Shown: positions 47,716 through 64,000 of the stretch, piece after piece | Layout: each line of letters begins with the position of its first letter | Numbering within the stretch: position 1 is the first letter of the stretch | Origin: Marisa cornuarietis | Lineage: Eukaryota > Mollusca > Gastropoda > Architaenioglossa > Ampullariidae | Direction of reading: 5' to 3' | Assembly (NCBI GenBank): GCA_004794655.1 | Contig: SMMW01000575.1 | Location: 13,591,001 to 13,655,000, forward strand | DNA length: 64,000 nt | The notes under the pieces: generated by a model | Database searches by the model: none | Told to the model about the DNA's origin: nothing | What the model saw: the letters and a program-made list of their open reading frames with translations, nothing else | Made by a program: the position numbers and the translations under genes

Positions 47716-47721
47716 TTTATT
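47716..47721 (-). promoter_or_regulatory. Poly(A) signal of TEP gene
   Basis: AATAAA on the - strand, about 100 bp after the TGA. Confidence 0.7.
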
Positions 47722-47819
47722 TTCTAGTGGAAAAACAATGTGTTAGAACTGCTCCGAAGTGAATATGCACGCGGAATGTTGCCAGCCGGTATGTCAAACT
47801 TCATACCCTGCACGTTACA

Positions 47820-63964
<16,145 letters not shown>

Positions 63965-64000
63965 CTATGAAACAAGAATGTCTTTGGTAGCGAAATGCAG

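Overview
This is animal (eukaryotic) genomic DNA. The coding sequence is split into short exons with GT/AG junctions and consistent phases, introns are AT-rich and long, and microsatellites and decayed retrotransposons are dense. Gene content and retroelement style (L2/CR1-type LINEs, THAP-encoding repeats, tRNA-derived SINEs, a thioester protein with a C-terminal Cys cluster) suggest a lophotrochozoan, most likely a gastropod mollusc. That placement is an inference, not proven by the window. No prokaryotic operon, CRISPR array or rRNA is present.

Two real host genes lie tail to tail. On the + strand, nine exons from 8371 to 38283 encode all but the N-terminus of a Cys-loop ligand-gated anion channel closest to GABA-A receptor alpha/GRD-type subunits (about 445 residues visible, poly(A) signal at 38571). 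On the - strand, about 28 exons from 63964 down to 47820 encode the C-terminal two thirds (about 990 residues) of a thioester-containing protein of the alpha-2-macroglobulin/TEP/CD109 family, with a GCGEQ thioester exon and a poly(A) signal at 47716-47721. Its first 450-500 residues lie beyond the right edge. The 9 kb between the two 3' ends holds no gene I can support.

The most interesting structure is in the bait-region part of the thioester gene (about 60.05-61.55 kb). Five micro-exons of 21, 21, 27, 30 and 24 bp, plus a possible sixth of 21 bp, all have the same 1-1 phase and lengths divisible by three. Each could be included or skipped without shifting the frame. This is the layout expected of a combinatorial alternative-splicing cassette that diversifies the protease-bait peptide of an innate immune protein.

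The rest is mobile and simple DNA. It includes a nearly full-length L2/CR1-like LINE broken by two frameshifts (about 9.69-13.39 kb) and a 3' fragment of the same family at 51.4 kb; two 3' ends of another LINE (0.76-1.43 kb and 5.6 kb); pieces of a third LINE type (25.6-26.3 and 28.9-29.3 kb); and two inverted copies of a THAP-domain element (1.5-2.8 and 6.9-8.3 kb) plus a third THAP remnant (39.2 kb). There is also a direct-repeat pair (6.4 and 9.2 kb), a 265-bp MITE ending 34 bp before a channel exon, two SINE-like elements, a 42-bp-period degenerate minisatellite and more than 20 microsatellites. Some microsatellites directly abut splice acceptors in both genes.
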